Source of the DNA: Methylobacter sp.
GTDB lineage: Bacteria > Pseudomonadota > Gammaproteobacteria > Methylococcales > Methylomonadaceae
Direction of reading: 5' to 3'
Assembly: GCA_030679035.1 (NCBI GenBank)
Contig: JAUXTH010000122.1
Coordinates: forward strand, 1 to 64,000
DNA length: 64,000 nt
Shown: one piece after another, positions 1 through 10,150 of the stretch
Position numbering within the stretch: position 1 is the stretch's first letter
Layout of the letters: each line of letters opens with the position of its first letter
The notes under the pieces: generated by a model
Databases searched by the model: none
What the model saw: the letters and a program-made list of their open reading frames with translations, nothing else
Told to the model about the DNA's origin: nothing
Translations under genes and position numbers: made by a program

Positions 1-456
1 GGCGGAAAAGAGCGGGCCGATTCCGTACTGTCCGGGTTAAAGACCATCAGGGAACAAGCGTCCGATGACGACTGGGTATTGGTGCATGATGCGGCTAGAC
101 CCTGCATTACAGCGACCGATATTCACCACCTGATTGATTCTCTGGATAACGACGATGTGGGCGGGATTCTGGCTTTGGCTTCGCCCGATACCTTAAAACA
201 GGTGCAAGGTAACAGCATCACCGGAACCTTGGATAGAAGCCATATCTGGCGGGCATTGACGCCGCAAATGTTCCGTTACGGCATGTTGAAAACCGCATTG
301 GAGCAAAGCCAAGGCAACCCGGCCATTACCGACGATGCCAGCGCGCTGGAATTACAAGGCTTGCAGCCGAAAATCGTCGAGGGCCGTCCCGACAACATCA
401 AAATTACCCGCCCGGAAGACCTGGCATTAGCGCAATTTTATATGGAGCAACAATGA
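1..456 (+). CDS. ispD: 2-C-methyl-D-erythritol 4-phosphate cytidylyltransferase, 3' part
   Basis: This is the C-terminal part of IspD, the CTP-dependent enzyme that makes CDP-methylerythritol in the MEP isoprenoid pathway. The frame is open from base 1, so the N-terminal half with the CTP-binding loop lies outside the window. Visible family motifs are VHDAARPCI, which is the conserved active-site segment, and a later ITDDASALE segment that is also typical. The stop codon overlaps the ispF start (ATGA-type), so the two are translationally coupled, as in many gammaproteobacteria. Identification is firm; only the start is missing. Confidence 0.95.
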   Translation, partial: GGKERADSVLSGLKTIREQASDDDWVLVHDAARPCITATDIHHLIDSLDNDDVGGILALASPDTLKQVQGNSITGTLDRSHIWRALTPQMFRYGMLKTALEQSQGNPAITDDASALELQGLQPKIVEGRPDNIKITRPEDLALAQFYMEQQ

Positions 457-926
457 TTAGAGTAGGTCAAGGTTACGATGTACACCGCTTCAAAGACGGC
501 GGCGACGTTATTTTAGGCGGCGTAAAAGTACCTTACGAGCAAGGCCTGGAAGCGCATTCCGATGGCGACGTGGTGTTGCATGCATTGTGCGACGCCATCT
601 TGGGCGCCGCAGCCTTGGGCGACATCGGCAAGCATTTTCCCGATACCGATCCGGCATTTAAAGGCGCTGACAGCCGTGTTTTATTGCGTCATGTTTACGG
701 TATCGTGCAGGACAAGGGTTATAAGCTGGTCAATGCCGACATTACTATCATCGCCCAGGCGCCGAAAATGTCGCCGCACACCGATGCGATGTGCCGCAAC
801 ATCGCCGATGATTTGCATGTGGATGTCGATTGCATTAACGTCAAAGCGACTACCACCGAAAAGCTGGGCTTTGAAGGGCGCAAAGAGGGCATAGCCGTGC
901 AGGCGATAGTCCTGATCGAAAAATAA
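453..926 (+). CDS. ispF: 2-C-methyl-D-erythritol 2,4-cyclodiphosphate synthase
   Basis: IspF cyclises CDP-methylerythritol phosphate to the 2,4-cyclodiphosphate in the MEP pathway. At 157 residues it has the usual length. The metal-binding GYDVHRF motif is at the N-terminus. [17 protein letters not shown] and the [11 protein letters not shown] loop follow, and the C-terminal [16 protein letters not shown] signature is intact. It overlaps ispD by 4 bases and is followed, after a repeat-filled gap, by truD; ispD-ispF-truD is the order also known from enteric bacteria. A 3'-end hairpin repeat starts about 12 bases after the stop. Confidence 0.98.
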   Translation: MIRVGQGYDVHRFKDGGDVILGGVKVPYEQGLEAHSDGDVVLHALCDAILGAAALGDIGKHFPDTDPAFKGADSRVLLRHVYGIVQDKGYKLVNADITIIAQAPKMSPHTDAMCRNIADDLHVDVDCINVKATTTEKLGFEGRKEGIAVQAIVLIEK

Positions 927-937
927 ACTCTGCGCTG

Positions 938-1046
938 GTTCCCAAGCTCTGGCTTGGGAACCCAGTTAGCGAAGCTCCAGCTTCGCGAGTCGGGAAGCTG
1001 GAGCTTCTTCCAAGACTGCATTCCCAAGCCAGAGCTTGGGAACGAG
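938..1046. repeat. REP-like palindromic pair, CCCAAGC stem subfamily
   Basis: Two palindromes lie in tandem-inverted arrangement. The first (938-961) has arms GTTCCCAAGC and GCTTGGGAAC. The second lies at about 1020-1046 with the same outer arms in the other orientation. Between them is a further stem built from GAAGCTCCAGCTTC. The architecture and the trailing GGGAACGA match the REP units beside the transposases near 42.2-43.6 kb. There the stem reads CCCACGC/GCGTGGG, so a base pair has been exchanged on both arms. It fills the gap between ispF and truD and could end or stabilise the ispDF message. Confidence 0.75.
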
Positions 1047-1049
1047 CGG

Positions 1050-1165
1050 TTACTACTCAGCAGCTAAAAATAGAACGCTGATGACGCTGATAGTTATGAT
1101 GAACACAGATAATTCAAGAAAAAATCATGCAGATCATAATTATCTGCGTCATCTGCGTTCCATTG
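1050..1165. repeat. Dispersed long-hairpin repeat, copy 1
   Basis: The unit opens with AATAGAACGCTGATGACGCT and closes with ATCTGCGTCATCTGCGTTCC. These ends are near-complementary, so the whole unit can fold into a long imperfect hairpin. Related units lie at 10683-10790, 18520-18743, 45811-45978 and 60594-60735. All share an AAATAGAAC-like left end (AATGGAAC in the copy near 18.5 kb) and a TTCCATT- or GCCATT-like right end. It has no coding potential. Confidence 0.7.
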
Positions 1166-1222
1166 TATTTAGATGACACTGCGTAGTTACTAAGTTAAAT
1201 AACAGCTGAGCCGCTTTCCCTA

Positions 1223-2245
1223 ATGCAAAACATTGAAATCCCCATCTGGCCTTACGTTTACGGCGGATCTTCCGGCTCCGGCAAAATCCGCAGCTTGCCC
1301 GAAGACTTTATCGTTAAAGAAAATCTGTCCTTCGAGCCGTCAGGCGCTGGCGAACATGCCTTTTTGCAAATAGAAAAGAAAGGCGAAAATACCGAATATG
1401 TCGCCAGACAACTGTCCCGATTCGCCAATGTCAGGCAGCGCGATGTCAGTTACGCGGGCTTAAAAGACCGCTACGCCGTCACCACTCAATGGTTCAGCGT
1501 CTGGTTGCCTGGCAAAGCCGATCCTGACTGGACGCAGTTTGAATCGGACAGCAGGAAGGTGCTGCATTCCGTGCGTCATGCCAGGAAACTCAAGCGCGGC
1601 GTGTTGTCGGGAAACAGCTTTAAGCTGATTATCCGCGACTGGCAGGGTGATCAGGCAACAACCATTCGGCAACTGGAACTGATTAAAGCCAACGGCATCG
1701 CCAATTATTTCGGCTCGCAACGCTTTGGCAACGAAGGGCAAAATGTCAGCAAAGCTATGGCGATGTTCGATGGCGCGAAAGTGGGCCGGGAGCAGCGCAG
1801 CATTTATTTGTCGGCGGCCAGATCGTACCTGTTCAACCTGATTTTGGCTGAGCGGGTAAGGCAAAATAACTGGAACCAGCCGCTCGCAGGCGATACCTAC
1901 CAATTCGACCTGTCGCACAGCTGTTTCCAGTCGAAGCAGCCGGACGCGGAAATCATCCGGCGGATGGAGCTTAAAGAAATTCATCCTACCGGCGCATTAT
2001 GGGGCAGGGGGAATGCCGATGTGTCGGCCGATGCGTTAGCTATCGAGCAAGCTGTGATCGATGAGCATGAACAGTTAGCGCAGGGTTTGATAGCGAGCGA
2101 CGTTGACCGGGATAGGCGCGCATTAAGGGTTAACGTGCAGGATTTGCACTGGCAGTTTGTCGATGACACGACGTTGGAACTTGGTTTTACCTTGCCGGCG
2201 GGGAGCTACGCCACGTCGTTGTTGCGGGAAATTATCGGGTGCTGA
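1223..2245 (+). CDS. truD: tRNA pseudouridine(13) synthase
   Basis: TruD converts U13 of tRNA-Glu to pseudouridine. The protein is 340 residues, close to the family norm. The catalytic segment YAGLKDRYAVTTQWFSV carries the nucleophilic Asp in GLKDR. NYFGSQRFGNEGQN is the second conserved family motif, and AGSYATSLLREI closes the protein as in other TruD sequences. It follows ispF in the same direction. The roughly 300-base repeat-containing gap makes co-transcription with ispDF uncertain. Confidence 0.97.
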   Translation: MQNIEIPIWPYVYGGSSGSGKIRSLPEDFIVKENLSFEPSGAGEHAFLQIEKKGENTEYVARQLSRFANVRQRDVSYAGLKDRYAVTTQWFSVWLPGKADPDWTQFESDSRKVLHSVRHARKLKRGVLSGNSFKLIIRDWQGDQATTIRQLELIKANGIANYFGSQRFGNEGQNVSKAMAMFDGAKVGREQRSIYLSAARSYLFNLILAERVRQNNWNQPLAGDTYQFDLSHSCFQSKQPDAEIIRRMELKEIHPTGALWGRGNADVSADALAIEQAVIDEHEQLAQGLIASDVDRDRRALRVNVQDLHWQFVDDTTLELGFTLPAGSYATSLLREIIGC

Positions 2246-2361
2246 TGACAGTTATTTTTCGGTGTTAAAATCCAGATTTTAGCTTTAGGCATTACTGTCG
2301 AATTTTGATGTATGATGTGCGACTATGACCGGGTATAAAATTGTAATTCGGGAGATTCGCA

Positions 2362-2967
2362 ATGAAACTATTACACAGAAAAGACCTGTTCGGCTGGTCG
2401 GAATTTAATCGGGAGCGCAACCTGGATTTTCACAGTGTGCTGTGGGTGCGTGACGGCGGTAATGTCTTAATCGACCCCTTGCCGATGTCCGAACATGATC
2501 ACAGCCACTTGCAATGCCTGGGCGGAGTCGGCTTTATCGTCATCACCAATAGCGACCACTGCCGTGATGCCGAGCATATAGCCGAAGTTACCGGTGCGGA
2601 GATTTATGGCCCGGCAGCCGAGGAAGAAACGTTTCCACTGGTATGCGCCCGCTGGATTCACGATCATGAAGAAATCGTGCCCGGACTGACTGCCTATCAG
2701 CTTAACGGCTCTAAAACGCCGGGAGAGTTAGCGCTGCTTTTGGAACACGGCACTCTGATAACCGGCGATTTAATCCGCTGCCATATCGGCGGTGAGTTGT
2801 GCATGTTGCCGGATGACAAGCTGACTGATAAAGGCAAGGCCATTCAATCGGTCAAACGCATTGCCGATTTGCCTGACATTAAAGCCGTTTTAACCGGCGA
2901 CGGCTGGCCGCTGTTCAGTCACGGCAGTGAAGCTTTGCATCGTTTGGCAAGATCATTGAATCACTAG
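2362..2967 (+). CDS. Metallo-beta-lactamase-fold protein, degenerate metal site
   Basis: This 201-residue protein resembles the small MBL-fold hydrolases (Zn-dependent, glyoxalase II-like). The usual HxHxDH motif reads TNSDHCRDAE here, so only the Asp-His pair and the following scaffold are kept. A later GDLIRC segment corresponds to the family's GD motif, and LTGDGWPLF near the end holds the position of the last metal ligand. The start ATG has a GGGAG-type ribosome site about 8 bases upstream. The loss of first-site ligands suggests a single-metal or non-catalytic protein. The substrate is unknown. Confidence 0.75.
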   Translation: MKLLHRKDLFGWSEFNRERNLDFHSVLWVRDGGNVLIDPLPMSEHDHSHLQCLGGVGFIVITNSDHCRDAEHIAEVTGAEIYGPAAEEETFPLVCARWIHDHEEIVPGLTAYQLNGSKTPGELALLLEHGTLITGDLIRCHIGGELCMLPDDKLTDKGKAIQSVKRIADLPDIKAVLTGDGWPLFSHGSEALHRLARSLNH

Positions 2968-3033
2968 GTTAGGTGTGAGCACCCAAAGTCGCCGTTTAGA
3001 GCGGCATTTCAAGTCATACAGCAGGTTTTGTTA

Positions 3034-3465
3034 ATGTGGATACAAAAAGAGTTTTCATTATCAGAAAAAAGCAGGGGATTTCACCTGATTACCGGTGAAA
3101 TCCTGAATGTTATTCCAGAATTGGCTACCGTAGACTGCGGACTGCTACATCTTTTTATCAAGCATACCTCGGCCTCGTTGACGGTGAACGAGAACGCAGA
3201 TCCGACTGTGCGCCAGGACATGGAAAGCCACTTCAATCGATTTGTTCCGGAAGGCGCGCCTTATTACAAGCATGCCTATGAGGGCGACGACGACATGCCC
3301 GCCCATATAAAAAACTGCCTGCTGGGCTCCAGTTGCAGCATCCCCATCACTAAAGGCGCGCTTAACTTGGGGATCTGGCAAGGCATTTACCTGTGCGAGC
3401 ATCGCAATCGGGGCGGCAACAGACGCATCGTAGCCACCATTCAAGGCCAGTATAGAGGTGGGTAG
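3034..3465 (+). CDS. YjbQ family protein (UPF0047)
   Basis: The protein is about 143 residues. It carries the family signature HTSASLTVNENADPTVRQDM, then a YEGDDDMPAHIKN segment and a C-terminal GIWQGIYLCEHRNRGG motif. Those conserved His, Glu and Asp residues form the putative metal site. Some family members have been reported to have secondary thiamine-phosphate synthase activity, but the native role is unclear. ATG at 3034 is preferred over the TTG six bases earlier because GCAGG sits 8 bases upstream of it. Confidence 0.88.
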   Translation: MWIQKEFSLSEKSRGFHLITGEILNVIPELATVDCGLLHLFIKHTSASLTVNENADPTVRQDMESHFNRFVPEGAPYYKHAYEGDDDMPAHIKNCLLGSSCSIPITKGALNLGIWQGIYLCEHRNRGGNRRIVATIQGQYRGG

Positions 3466-3506
3466 TGTCCGCTGTTGTGTGTTTTTAGGATTATGGAGAG
3501 GGAACT

Positions 3507-4517
3507 TTGAAGATATTAGTGACAGGAGCCGCTGGATTTATAGGCTCAGCCCTTAGCCTGAAATTGCTGGAGCGGGGCGATGAGGTTGTCGGCATAGACA
3601 ACCTTAACGATTATTACGATGTTAACTTGAAGCTGGCGCGGTTAGAACGGCTGCAAGGATATGACCGCTTTAAATTTATCAAGCTTGAAATTGCGGACAG
3701 AGCTGCGGTAGAAGAGCTTTTCGCACGGGAGCAATTTCAAAGAGTCATGCATCTCGCGGCTCAAGCCGGAGTACGTTATTCGATAAACAATCCTCATGCC
3801 TATATCGATTCCAACATAGTCGGCTTCATGAACATACTGGAAGGGTGCAGGCACAATGCTGTCGAGCATTTGGCCTATGCGTCAACCAGCTCTGTCTATG
3901 GGGCGAATACCAAAATGCCGTTTTCCGTCCATGACAATGTCGATCATCCGGTTTCCTTTTATGCGGCCAGCAAAAAAGCCAACGAATTAATGGCGCATAC
4001 CTATAGCCATCTTTTTAACTTGCCGACTACCGGCTTGCGGCTCTTTACCGTTTACGGCCCCTGGGGAAGGCCGGATATGTCGCTGTTCATGTTTACCCGT
4101 AATATCCTTGAGGGCAAACCAATCGACGTGTTTAATTACGGTAATCACCGTCGCGATTTTACTTATATAGACGACATCGTTGAAGGCGTGATCAGGGTCA
4201 TTGATCGGCCGGCCCAAGCCAATGCCGCCTGGGGAGGGGAAACTCCCGATCCTGCGACCAGCTTTGCCCCTTACCGTTTATATAATATAGGTAACAACAA
4301 TCCCGTGCATTTGTTAATGTTCATTGAAACGTTGGAGAAATGTTTGGGTAAAGAGGCGATAAAAAATTTCTTGCCGATGCAGCCCGGAGATGTGCCTGAT
4401 ACTTATGCCGATGTTTCGGATTTGGAACACGAATTGGGCTATAAACCCACCACGCTGCTGGAAGACGGGGTTAGGAATTTTGTTGAGTGGTATAAGGATT
4501 TTTATCGGGTAGCTTGA
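3507..4517 (+). CDS. NAD-dependent epimerase, probable UDP-glucuronate 4-epimerase
   Basis: This 336-residue short-chain dehydrogenase/reductase probably interconverts UDP-glucuronate and UDP-galacturonate for surface polysaccharide synthesis. The Rossmann motif GAAGFIG is at residues 7-13. [16 protein letters not shown] segment typical of the CapI-like epimerases follows, then STSSVYG and the catalytic YAASK. The start is TTG with GGAGAGG about 6 bases upstream. No other polysaccharide gene is adjacent. Substrate assignment rests on similarity to the glucuronate group and could be a related UDP-sugar. Confidence 0.88.
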   Translation: MKILVTGAAGFIGSALSLKLLERGDEVVGIDNLNDYYDVNLKLARLERLQGYDRFKFIKLEIADRAAVEELFAREQFQRVMHLAAQAGVRYSINNPHAYIDSNIVGFMNILEGCRHNAVEHLAYASTSSVYGANTKMPFSVHDNVDHPVSFYAASKKANELMAHTYSHLFNLPTTGLRLFTVYGPWGRPDMSLFMFTRNILEGKPIDVFNYGNHRRDFTYIDDIVEGVIRVIDRPAQANAAWGGETPDPATSFAPYRLYNIGNNNPVHLLMFIETLEKCLGKEAIKNFLPMQPGDVPDTYADVSDLEHELGYKPTTLLEDGVRNFVEWYKDFYRVA

Positions 4518-4546
4518 TCCTGGAAAAATTATTTCGTCCACGAAAA

Positions 4547-4570
4547 CCAAAAGTAGGCGCCTCCAGGCGA
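4547..4570. repeat. 24-bp nested insert, copy 1
   Basis: The sequence runs CCAAAAGTAGGCGCCT then CCAGGCGA. It lies inside a repeat whose uninterrupted form would read CCACGAAAA-CACAAAAAGCAC. The same 23-24 bp recur at 33443-33465 and at 60615-60638, the last one inside a different repeat family. The rest of 4518-4784 holds no gene that I can support. Confidence 0.6.
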
Positions 4571-4784
4571 CACAAAAAGCACAAAAAATTTTCAAACTTT
4601 CGAGGCTGGGAGGATGATACAGTGTTGACTAGCCTGTAAAATGGAGGCGTCCATATACGTGATATGCGCTGACGAAATTTTGTAGAGTGGGCATTAAATA
4701 CTATTCGGCAAACACCATTCCAAGTTCATAAAGGTACGCGATGCATGCCCATTCGCTCTTGGCTTAAATTACAACCGGAAACTG

Positions 4785-6029
4785 ATGATTCTTTTAACTT
4801 CCCGCGTAAAAACGCTGGCTATCTTTGCGGGACTGGCGTTGCTTGTCGGGACGGCGGGGTGGGCGTTCTTCCAAAGCTATAAACCACCTCAGCCCATACG
4901 CATTGGCGTTTTGCATTCACTGACCGGCACGTTGGCGGTCAGCGAGCGGCCATTGGTGGACGCAGTGCAAATGGCGGTGACTGAAATTAACGCGCGTGGC
5001 GGCGTGCTGGGCCGTCCGCTGGAAATGGTGGTGGCTGATGGGCAGTCGGATCCAGCGGTTTTTGCGCGTGAAGCGGAGCGGCTCATCACTCAGGAAAAGG
5101 TCAGTGTGCTTTTTGGCTGCTGGACATCGGCCTCGCGCAAAACCGTCAAACCTGTTGTCGAGACACACCGGCATTTACTCTTTTATCCTGTGCAGTATGA
5201 GGGGTTGGAACAATCGCCGAATATTATTTACACAGGATCGGCACCCAATCAGCAAATCATCCCCGGCACACATTGGGCGCTGGAAAATCTGGGGAAGCGG
5301 GTTTACTTGCTAGGTTCGGATTATGTTTTTCCGCGTACCGCCAACCGTATTATCCGCGATATAGTGCAGGCTGCGGGCGGCCAAGTCCTTGGCGAACGCT
5401 ACCTGCCTTTTGATAGCAGCATCGACTTGGCGACCGGCGTGGCGGAAATTCGGCGGCTAAAACCGGATGTCATCATCAACACCATTAACGGCGATAATAA
5501 TTTCGATTTTTTTCAGGCGTTGCAAACGACGGAAGCGAAAAACATCCCGATTCTATCGTTCAGTGTTTCGGAATCCGAATTGACGAATCATCCTGAGCTA
5601 TCGTTTAACGCCCATTATGCTGCCTGGAGTTACTTTCAATCGATAGCTACCGCTAATAACCGCCGCTTTGTTGCCGACTTTAAGCGCCTTTTCGGCGAAC
5701 ACCGGGCCACCAGCGACACGATTGAAGCGGCCTATGTCGGTGTGTATCTTTGGGCGCAAGCGGCGCAGGATATAGGTATTGTTGATCCTGAACGGGTTAA
5801 CAATGCCGTGTTGCTGCAAAGTTTTGATGCGCCGTCCAGCATCATATCGGTGGACAGGGCGACACGTCACACCTGGAAAAGGGTGCGTATCGGCAAGACG
5901 GAGCCTGACGGCCAGTTCAAGGAGCTTCAAGCTTCGCCCTATCCATTACGTCCGGAACCGTTTCCAAGTTACCGCTCCTATGCCGAGTGGCAGCAGGTCG
6001 TAGGCGAGATCAGCGAGGAATTGAAATGA
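4785..6029 (+). CDS. Periplasmic urea/amide-type substrate-binding protein
   Basis: This 414-residue protein is of the type I periplasmic binding fold. It starts with a membrane or signal segment (about residues 10-28). RIGVLHSLTGTLA and INARGGVLGRPLE follow, then FGCWTSASRKTVKPVVE and YPVQYEGLEQSPNI. These are hallmarks of the UrtA/AmiC group that binds urea, short amides or amino acids. No ABC permease or ATPase is next to it. Its stop overlaps the start of a sensor kinase by 4 bases, so it more likely acts as a ligand receptor for signalling than in transport. The ligand is inferred only from family membership. Confidence 0.82.
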   Translation: MILLTSRVKTLAIFAGLALLVGTAGWAFFQSYKPPQPIRIGVLHSLTGTLAVSERPLVDAVQMAVTEINARGGVLGRPLEMVVADGQSDPAVFAREAERLITQEKVSVLFGCWTSASRKTVKPVVETHRHLLFYPVQYEGLEQSPNIIYTGSAPNQQIIPGTHWALENLGKRVYLLGSDYVFPRTANRIIRDIVQAAGGQVLGERYLPFDSSIDLATGVAEIRRLKPDVIINTINGDNNFDFFQALQTTEAKNIPILSFSVSESELTNHPELSFNAHYAAWSYFQSIATANNRRFVADFKRLFGEHRATSDTIEAAYVGVYLWAQAAQDIGIVDPERVNNAVLLQSFDAPSSIISVDRATRHTWKRVRIGKTEPDGQFKELQASPYPLRPEPFPSYRSYAEWQQVVGEISEELK

Positions 6030-8077
6030 TTAAGTCATTGCTGGATCGTCATTCACTGGCTGTTCGTTTAATGCTGGGGCTTTTGCTGATTTCGGTTATC
6101 CCGTTGGCAGGACTTTCGCTGCTTAATTTACGCAATTTTGAAGCCGCGCTGACCCGCACGGTTATTGCCGAGGTGGCATCGATTGCCGATAAAAAAGCCT
6201 ATCAAATTGATACTTATCTCAATGAGCGCCGGGTAGATATGCGTCTTTTTAGCCATTTCCCGGATATATGGAGGATTTTTGCGGCATTGCAATCCGGTTA
6301 TGCCGCCGGTATTGATTCTGTCGCCTACCGACAAGCGGCGGCACACGCGGAGGCGTTATTGGCTGAGCTTGCTGCCAGCTATGATTACCATGATTTGTTA
6401 TTTATCAATCCGGCTGGTGAGGTGATATTTTCCTTGAAAAAAGAGGCCGATTTTAATACCAATTTACGTGTCGGTCCTTACCGTGACACGGTGTTGGGAC
6501 AAGGTTTTCAGCAATCAATGGCGCTTTTGAGTACCGAATTTTCTGCCTTTGACGTTTATGCGCCTTCCGGCAGTAAAACCGCCGCGTTCATAACCACTCC
6601 TTTACTCAGCAACGGCGTGCCGATAGGCGTGCTGGCGGCCCAGATTAATCTGGAAATTCTGCAACCTGTCATAGAGGATCGTACCGGCCTGGGTGAAACC
6701 GGCGAAGCCATATTGGCGCTACAAACGCAGGATAGAGCGACCTATACCAGCCATTTACGCCATCTTGCCAATACTGAATCTTTAACTCAAATTCCGATTG
6801 AGAAAGCTGCTCCGCCGATGCGACATGCGTTACGCGGTGAGCGGGGGCAAGACTTGACCGTGGATTACGCCGGTCATGATGTCGTTGCCGCCTGGCGCTA
6901 TCTGCCCGGTTTGCATTGGGGGATGGTGGTTAAAATAGATGCCAAGGAGGTTTTTGCGCCGTTGATTAGATTACGGCTTAATACCGCGCTGGTGCTGGGC
7001 GCTTTAGTGCTAATGGCGGGCGCGGCGGCATTTTTCCTTGGCTTTTCGATTATCACCCCGTTACGTCACTTTATAAAGGTCATCAATGAAATTGCGCGTG
7101 GCGATTTGAAGCAACGGCTGGTGTTTAGCCGTCAGGACGAATTGGGGCAGTTGGCTGCGGCGTTTAACAAGATGGCCGATGAAGTACAAAACGGGCGAGA
7201 TATGTTGGAACAGACGGTTGTAGCCCGCACGGCAGAACTGACGATTGCAAAAACCGATGCGGAAACCGCATTTAACAGCTTAAAACAAACGCAGGACAAT
7301 CTGGTGCAGTCTGAAAAAATGGCGTCGCTGGGCGGACTGGTGGCGGGTATTGCGCACGAAATCAACACGCCGGTAGGCGTTATCCTGATGTCTTCGACGC
7401 ATTTGGAGACGGAAACGGACAAGGCATCCAGACGTTACAGCCAAGGCGAACTAAGCGGCGACGAACTGGAAGGCTATTTTGATACCGCCCGTCAGTCCGC
7501 CCGACTGATGACTATTAACAGCCAACGCGCGGCCGACTTAATCTACAGCTTTAAACAGGTGGCCGTCGATCAAACCGGCGGTGAGCGCCGCGAATTTGAT
7601 CTTAAAAGTTATATCGAGGAGATTTTATTAAGTCTGCGTCCTAAACTCAAAAGAACGGCTATCACGACGATGCTGGAATGCCCTGACGGCTTGATTGTCA
7701 ACAGTTATCCGGGCGCGTTGTCACAGATTTTAACTAACTTCATCATTAACTCATTGCGGCATGCCTATCAGCCGGATCAAGCAGGCAGGCTGAGTATTCG
7801 TGTTACTTTATTGCCGGATGATACTATCAGGCTGGTTTACAGTGATGACGGGCAGGGCATTCCGCCGGAATTGCAATCCAAGGTATTCGATCCCTTTTTT
7901 ACTACCCAGCGCGGCAACGGAGGTAGTGGCTTGGGGCTGCATATCGTTTATAATGCCGTCCGGCAAACCCTTAAAGGCAGGTTGCAAATGCACAGCGCGT
8001 TTGCCCAAGGCACTATGTTTACGCTGCATTTTCCGCGTGTTTGTCCTTCTTCAATGCCGATAAACTCAAACCTTTAA
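6026..8077 (+). CDS. Membrane sensor histidine kinase (Cache-HAMP-HisKA-HATPase)
   Basis: The protein is 683 residues from the ATG that overlaps the upstream stop; a longer frame from 5987 is less likely. TM1 is at about 12-32. A periplasmic region of about 290 residues resembling double Cache domains follows. TM2 is at about 325-347, then HAMP, a coiled coil and the kinase core. The H-box is GIAHEINTPVG. The N-box is FIINSLRHAY, with DDGQGIP and GGSGLGLHIVY as ATP-lid motifs. It is translationally coupled to the binding protein and followed 17 bases later by a response regulator, so the three probably form one signalling pathway. Confidence 0.9.
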   Translation: MIKSLLDRHSLAVRLMLGLLLISVIPLAGLSLLNLRNFEAALTRTVIAEVASIADKKAYQIDTYLNERRVDMRLFSHFPDIWRIFAALQSGYAAGIDSVAYRQAAAHAEALLAELAASYDYHDLLFINPAGEVIFSLKKEADFNTNLRVGPYRDTVLGQGFQQSMALLSTEFSAFDVYAPSGSKTAAFITTPLLSNGVPIGVLAAQINLEILQPVIEDRTGLGETGEAILALQTQDRATYTSHLRHLANTESLTQIPIEKAAPPMRHALRGERGQDLTVDYAGHDVVAAWRYLPGLHWGMVVKIDAKEVFAPLIRLRLNTALVLGALVLMAGAAAFFLGFSIITPLRHFIKVINEIARGDLKQRLVFSRQDELGQLAAAFNKMADEVQNGRDMLEQTVVARTAELTIAKTDAETAFNSLKQTQDNLVQSEKMASLGGLVAGIAHEINTPVGVILMSSTHLETETDKASRRYSQGELSGDELEGYFDTARQSARLMTINSQRAADLIYSFKQVAVDQTGGERREFDLKSYIEEILLSLRPKLKRTAITTMLECPDGLIVNSYPGALSQILTNFIINSLRHAYQPDQAGRLSIRVTLLPDDTIRLVYSDDGQGIPPELQSKVFDPFFTTQRGNGGSGLGLHIVYNAVRQTLKGRLQMHSAFAQGTMFTLHFPRVCPSSMPINSNL

Positions 8078-8094
8078 AACATTAGTTAGAATTC

Positions 8095-9582
8095 ATGCCC
8101 CTATCAAAGCCGCTTAACCTCAAAACTTCTCTTGCGTCAGCTAAGCAGGAAAACTCTCGTCAGTTGGCTCCTTGGAGGGTTTTGATTGTCGATGATGACA
8201 TAGAAGTTCACACGGTGACACGGCTCATTCTGGCTAAAACCGTGTTCAAACAACGAAAGGTTGAGTTATTGAGTGCTTTTTCTGCGGCGGAAGCCAAGAA
8301 AATGTTGCAGACAGAATCCAACATTGCAGTGATATTGCTCGACGTAGTGATGGAAACCGAAGATGCCGGCTTGCTGCTGGTACACTTCATCCGTCACGAT
8401 CTGGATAACAAGGCGGTGCGGATTATCCTGCGCACCGGTCAGCCCGGTCAGGCGCCGGAAGAACAGGTGATCATTGACTATGACATCAACGATTACAAGG
8501 CAAAAAGCGAGCTGACCTCGCAAAAGCTGTTTACCACCGTGATTGCCTCATTGCGCGCTTACGAAACCATTATCTCGCTGGAAAAAACCCGCTTGGGTCT
8601 GGAAAAAATTATCGACTGTTCGGATTCCCTGTTCAAGGTTAATTCAATACGTGATTTTGCTTCCGGCATGTTGACGTGTGTAAGTTCATTTCTTGACTGT
8701 AAACCGGAAGGCATTCTTTGTATCGAAGGATACTTGGATACAGAAGCATCGTATGATGCAGATCATTTATGCAATGGCCTGGAAGTTGTCGCCGCAGCGG
8801 GCAGATACGATGACTGTTTGACTTGTCTGCATCCACTGGACGAGTCGTCTTGTCACCATAAGGATATGGTGGCTCATGTTCGGAAGGCATTGCGTGAGCA
8901 TAAAAATCAATTCGACGATAATTACACGGTGCTCTATTTGGAAACCGGCGAACACAAAGCCACTATAGCGTTGGTGCATAGCAATCAAGTTGTCGATGAG
9001 CATGACCAGCGCTTATTGACGTTATTTGCGTCCAAAATTGCCATCGCGCTGGCGAATGTCATCTATTATCAAAAAATGATTTCATTAGAAGAGGCCGCAA
9101 CCACCGATTTTTTAACCGGCTTAAATAACCGACGTCAATTGCTTAGGCTTGGTATTCCGTTGTTGGCGGGCGCACAGCGTAGCGCTACACCAATGGCGGT
9201 GGCAATGCTGGACATCGACCACTTCAAACAGGTCAACGATGCTTACGGACATGATGCGGGCGATGTGGTGCTTAAACACATCGGGGCTTTATTGAAAGAA
9301 CGTTTTCGCCTTAGTGACATCGTCGCTCGTTACGGTGGCGAGGAATTTTGCATACTTGCCCCGCAACTCGATCCCGAGCAGGCGTTTGAATTGTTTGATG
9401 AGTTTCGCTACACGCTGGCTATGCAAAAGATAGAGGTTGAGGGTCATACTTTAGCCGTTACTGTGAGTATCGGCGTTACCACTGTATTATGTGACAGCCT
9501 GGATGAGATGATCTCGAAAGCGGATGAGTCACTGTACAACGCTAAGCAGTCCGGGCGTAACTGCGTGGTTATTTCTTCTTGA
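8095..9582 (+). CDS. Response regulator with DUF3369 and diguanylate cyclase (GGDEF) domain
   Basis: The protein is 495 residues. The REC domain is at about 28-150, with the phospho-acceptor Asp in VILLDVVME. A DUF3369/GAF-like middle region spans about 165-325, and the GGDEF domain about 330-495. The signature loop is RYGGEEF, an active variant. RLSD lies five residues upstream and forms the inhibitory I-site, so c-di-GMP synthesis with product feedback is expected. It is the likely output of the adjacent histidine kinase. No DNA-binding domain is present. Confidence 0.9.
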   Translation: MPLSKPLNLKTSLASAKQENSRQLAPWRVLIVDDDIEVHTVTRLILAKTVFKQRKVELLSAFSAAEAKKMLQTESNIAVILLDVVMETEDAGLLLVHFIRHDLDNKAVRIILRTGQPGQAPEEQVIIDYDINDYKAKSELTSQKLFTTVIASLRAYETIISLEKTRLGLEKIIDCSDSLFKVNSIRDFASGMLTCVSSFLDCKPEGILCIEGYLDTEASYDADHLCNGLEVVAAAGRYDDCLTCLHPLDESSCHHKDMVAHVRKALREHKNQFDDNYTVLYLETGEHKATIALVHSNQVVDEHDQRLLTLFASKIAIALANVIYYQKMISLEEAATTDFLTGLNNRRQLLRLGIPLLAGAQRSATPMAVAMLDIDHFKQVNDAYGHDAGDVVLKHIGALLKERFRLSDIVARYGGEEFCILAPQLDPEQAFELFDEFRYTLAMQKIEVEGHTLAVTVSIGVTTVLCDSLDEMISKADESLYNAKQSGRNCVVISS

Positions 9583-9628
9583 TTAAGTTTGTTTATTCCT
9601 AAATGAGTATTTAAAACCAGCCTAGTAG

Positions 9629-10147
<519 letters not shown>

Positions 10148-10150
10148 AGC

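Noticed and set aside
5987-6025. Longer N-terminus for the sensor kinase
   Set aside because: The extra 13 residues (MAAGRRRDQRGIE) overlap the upstream gene, whereas the ATG at 6026 fits the coupled ATGA arrangement and starts just before TM1.
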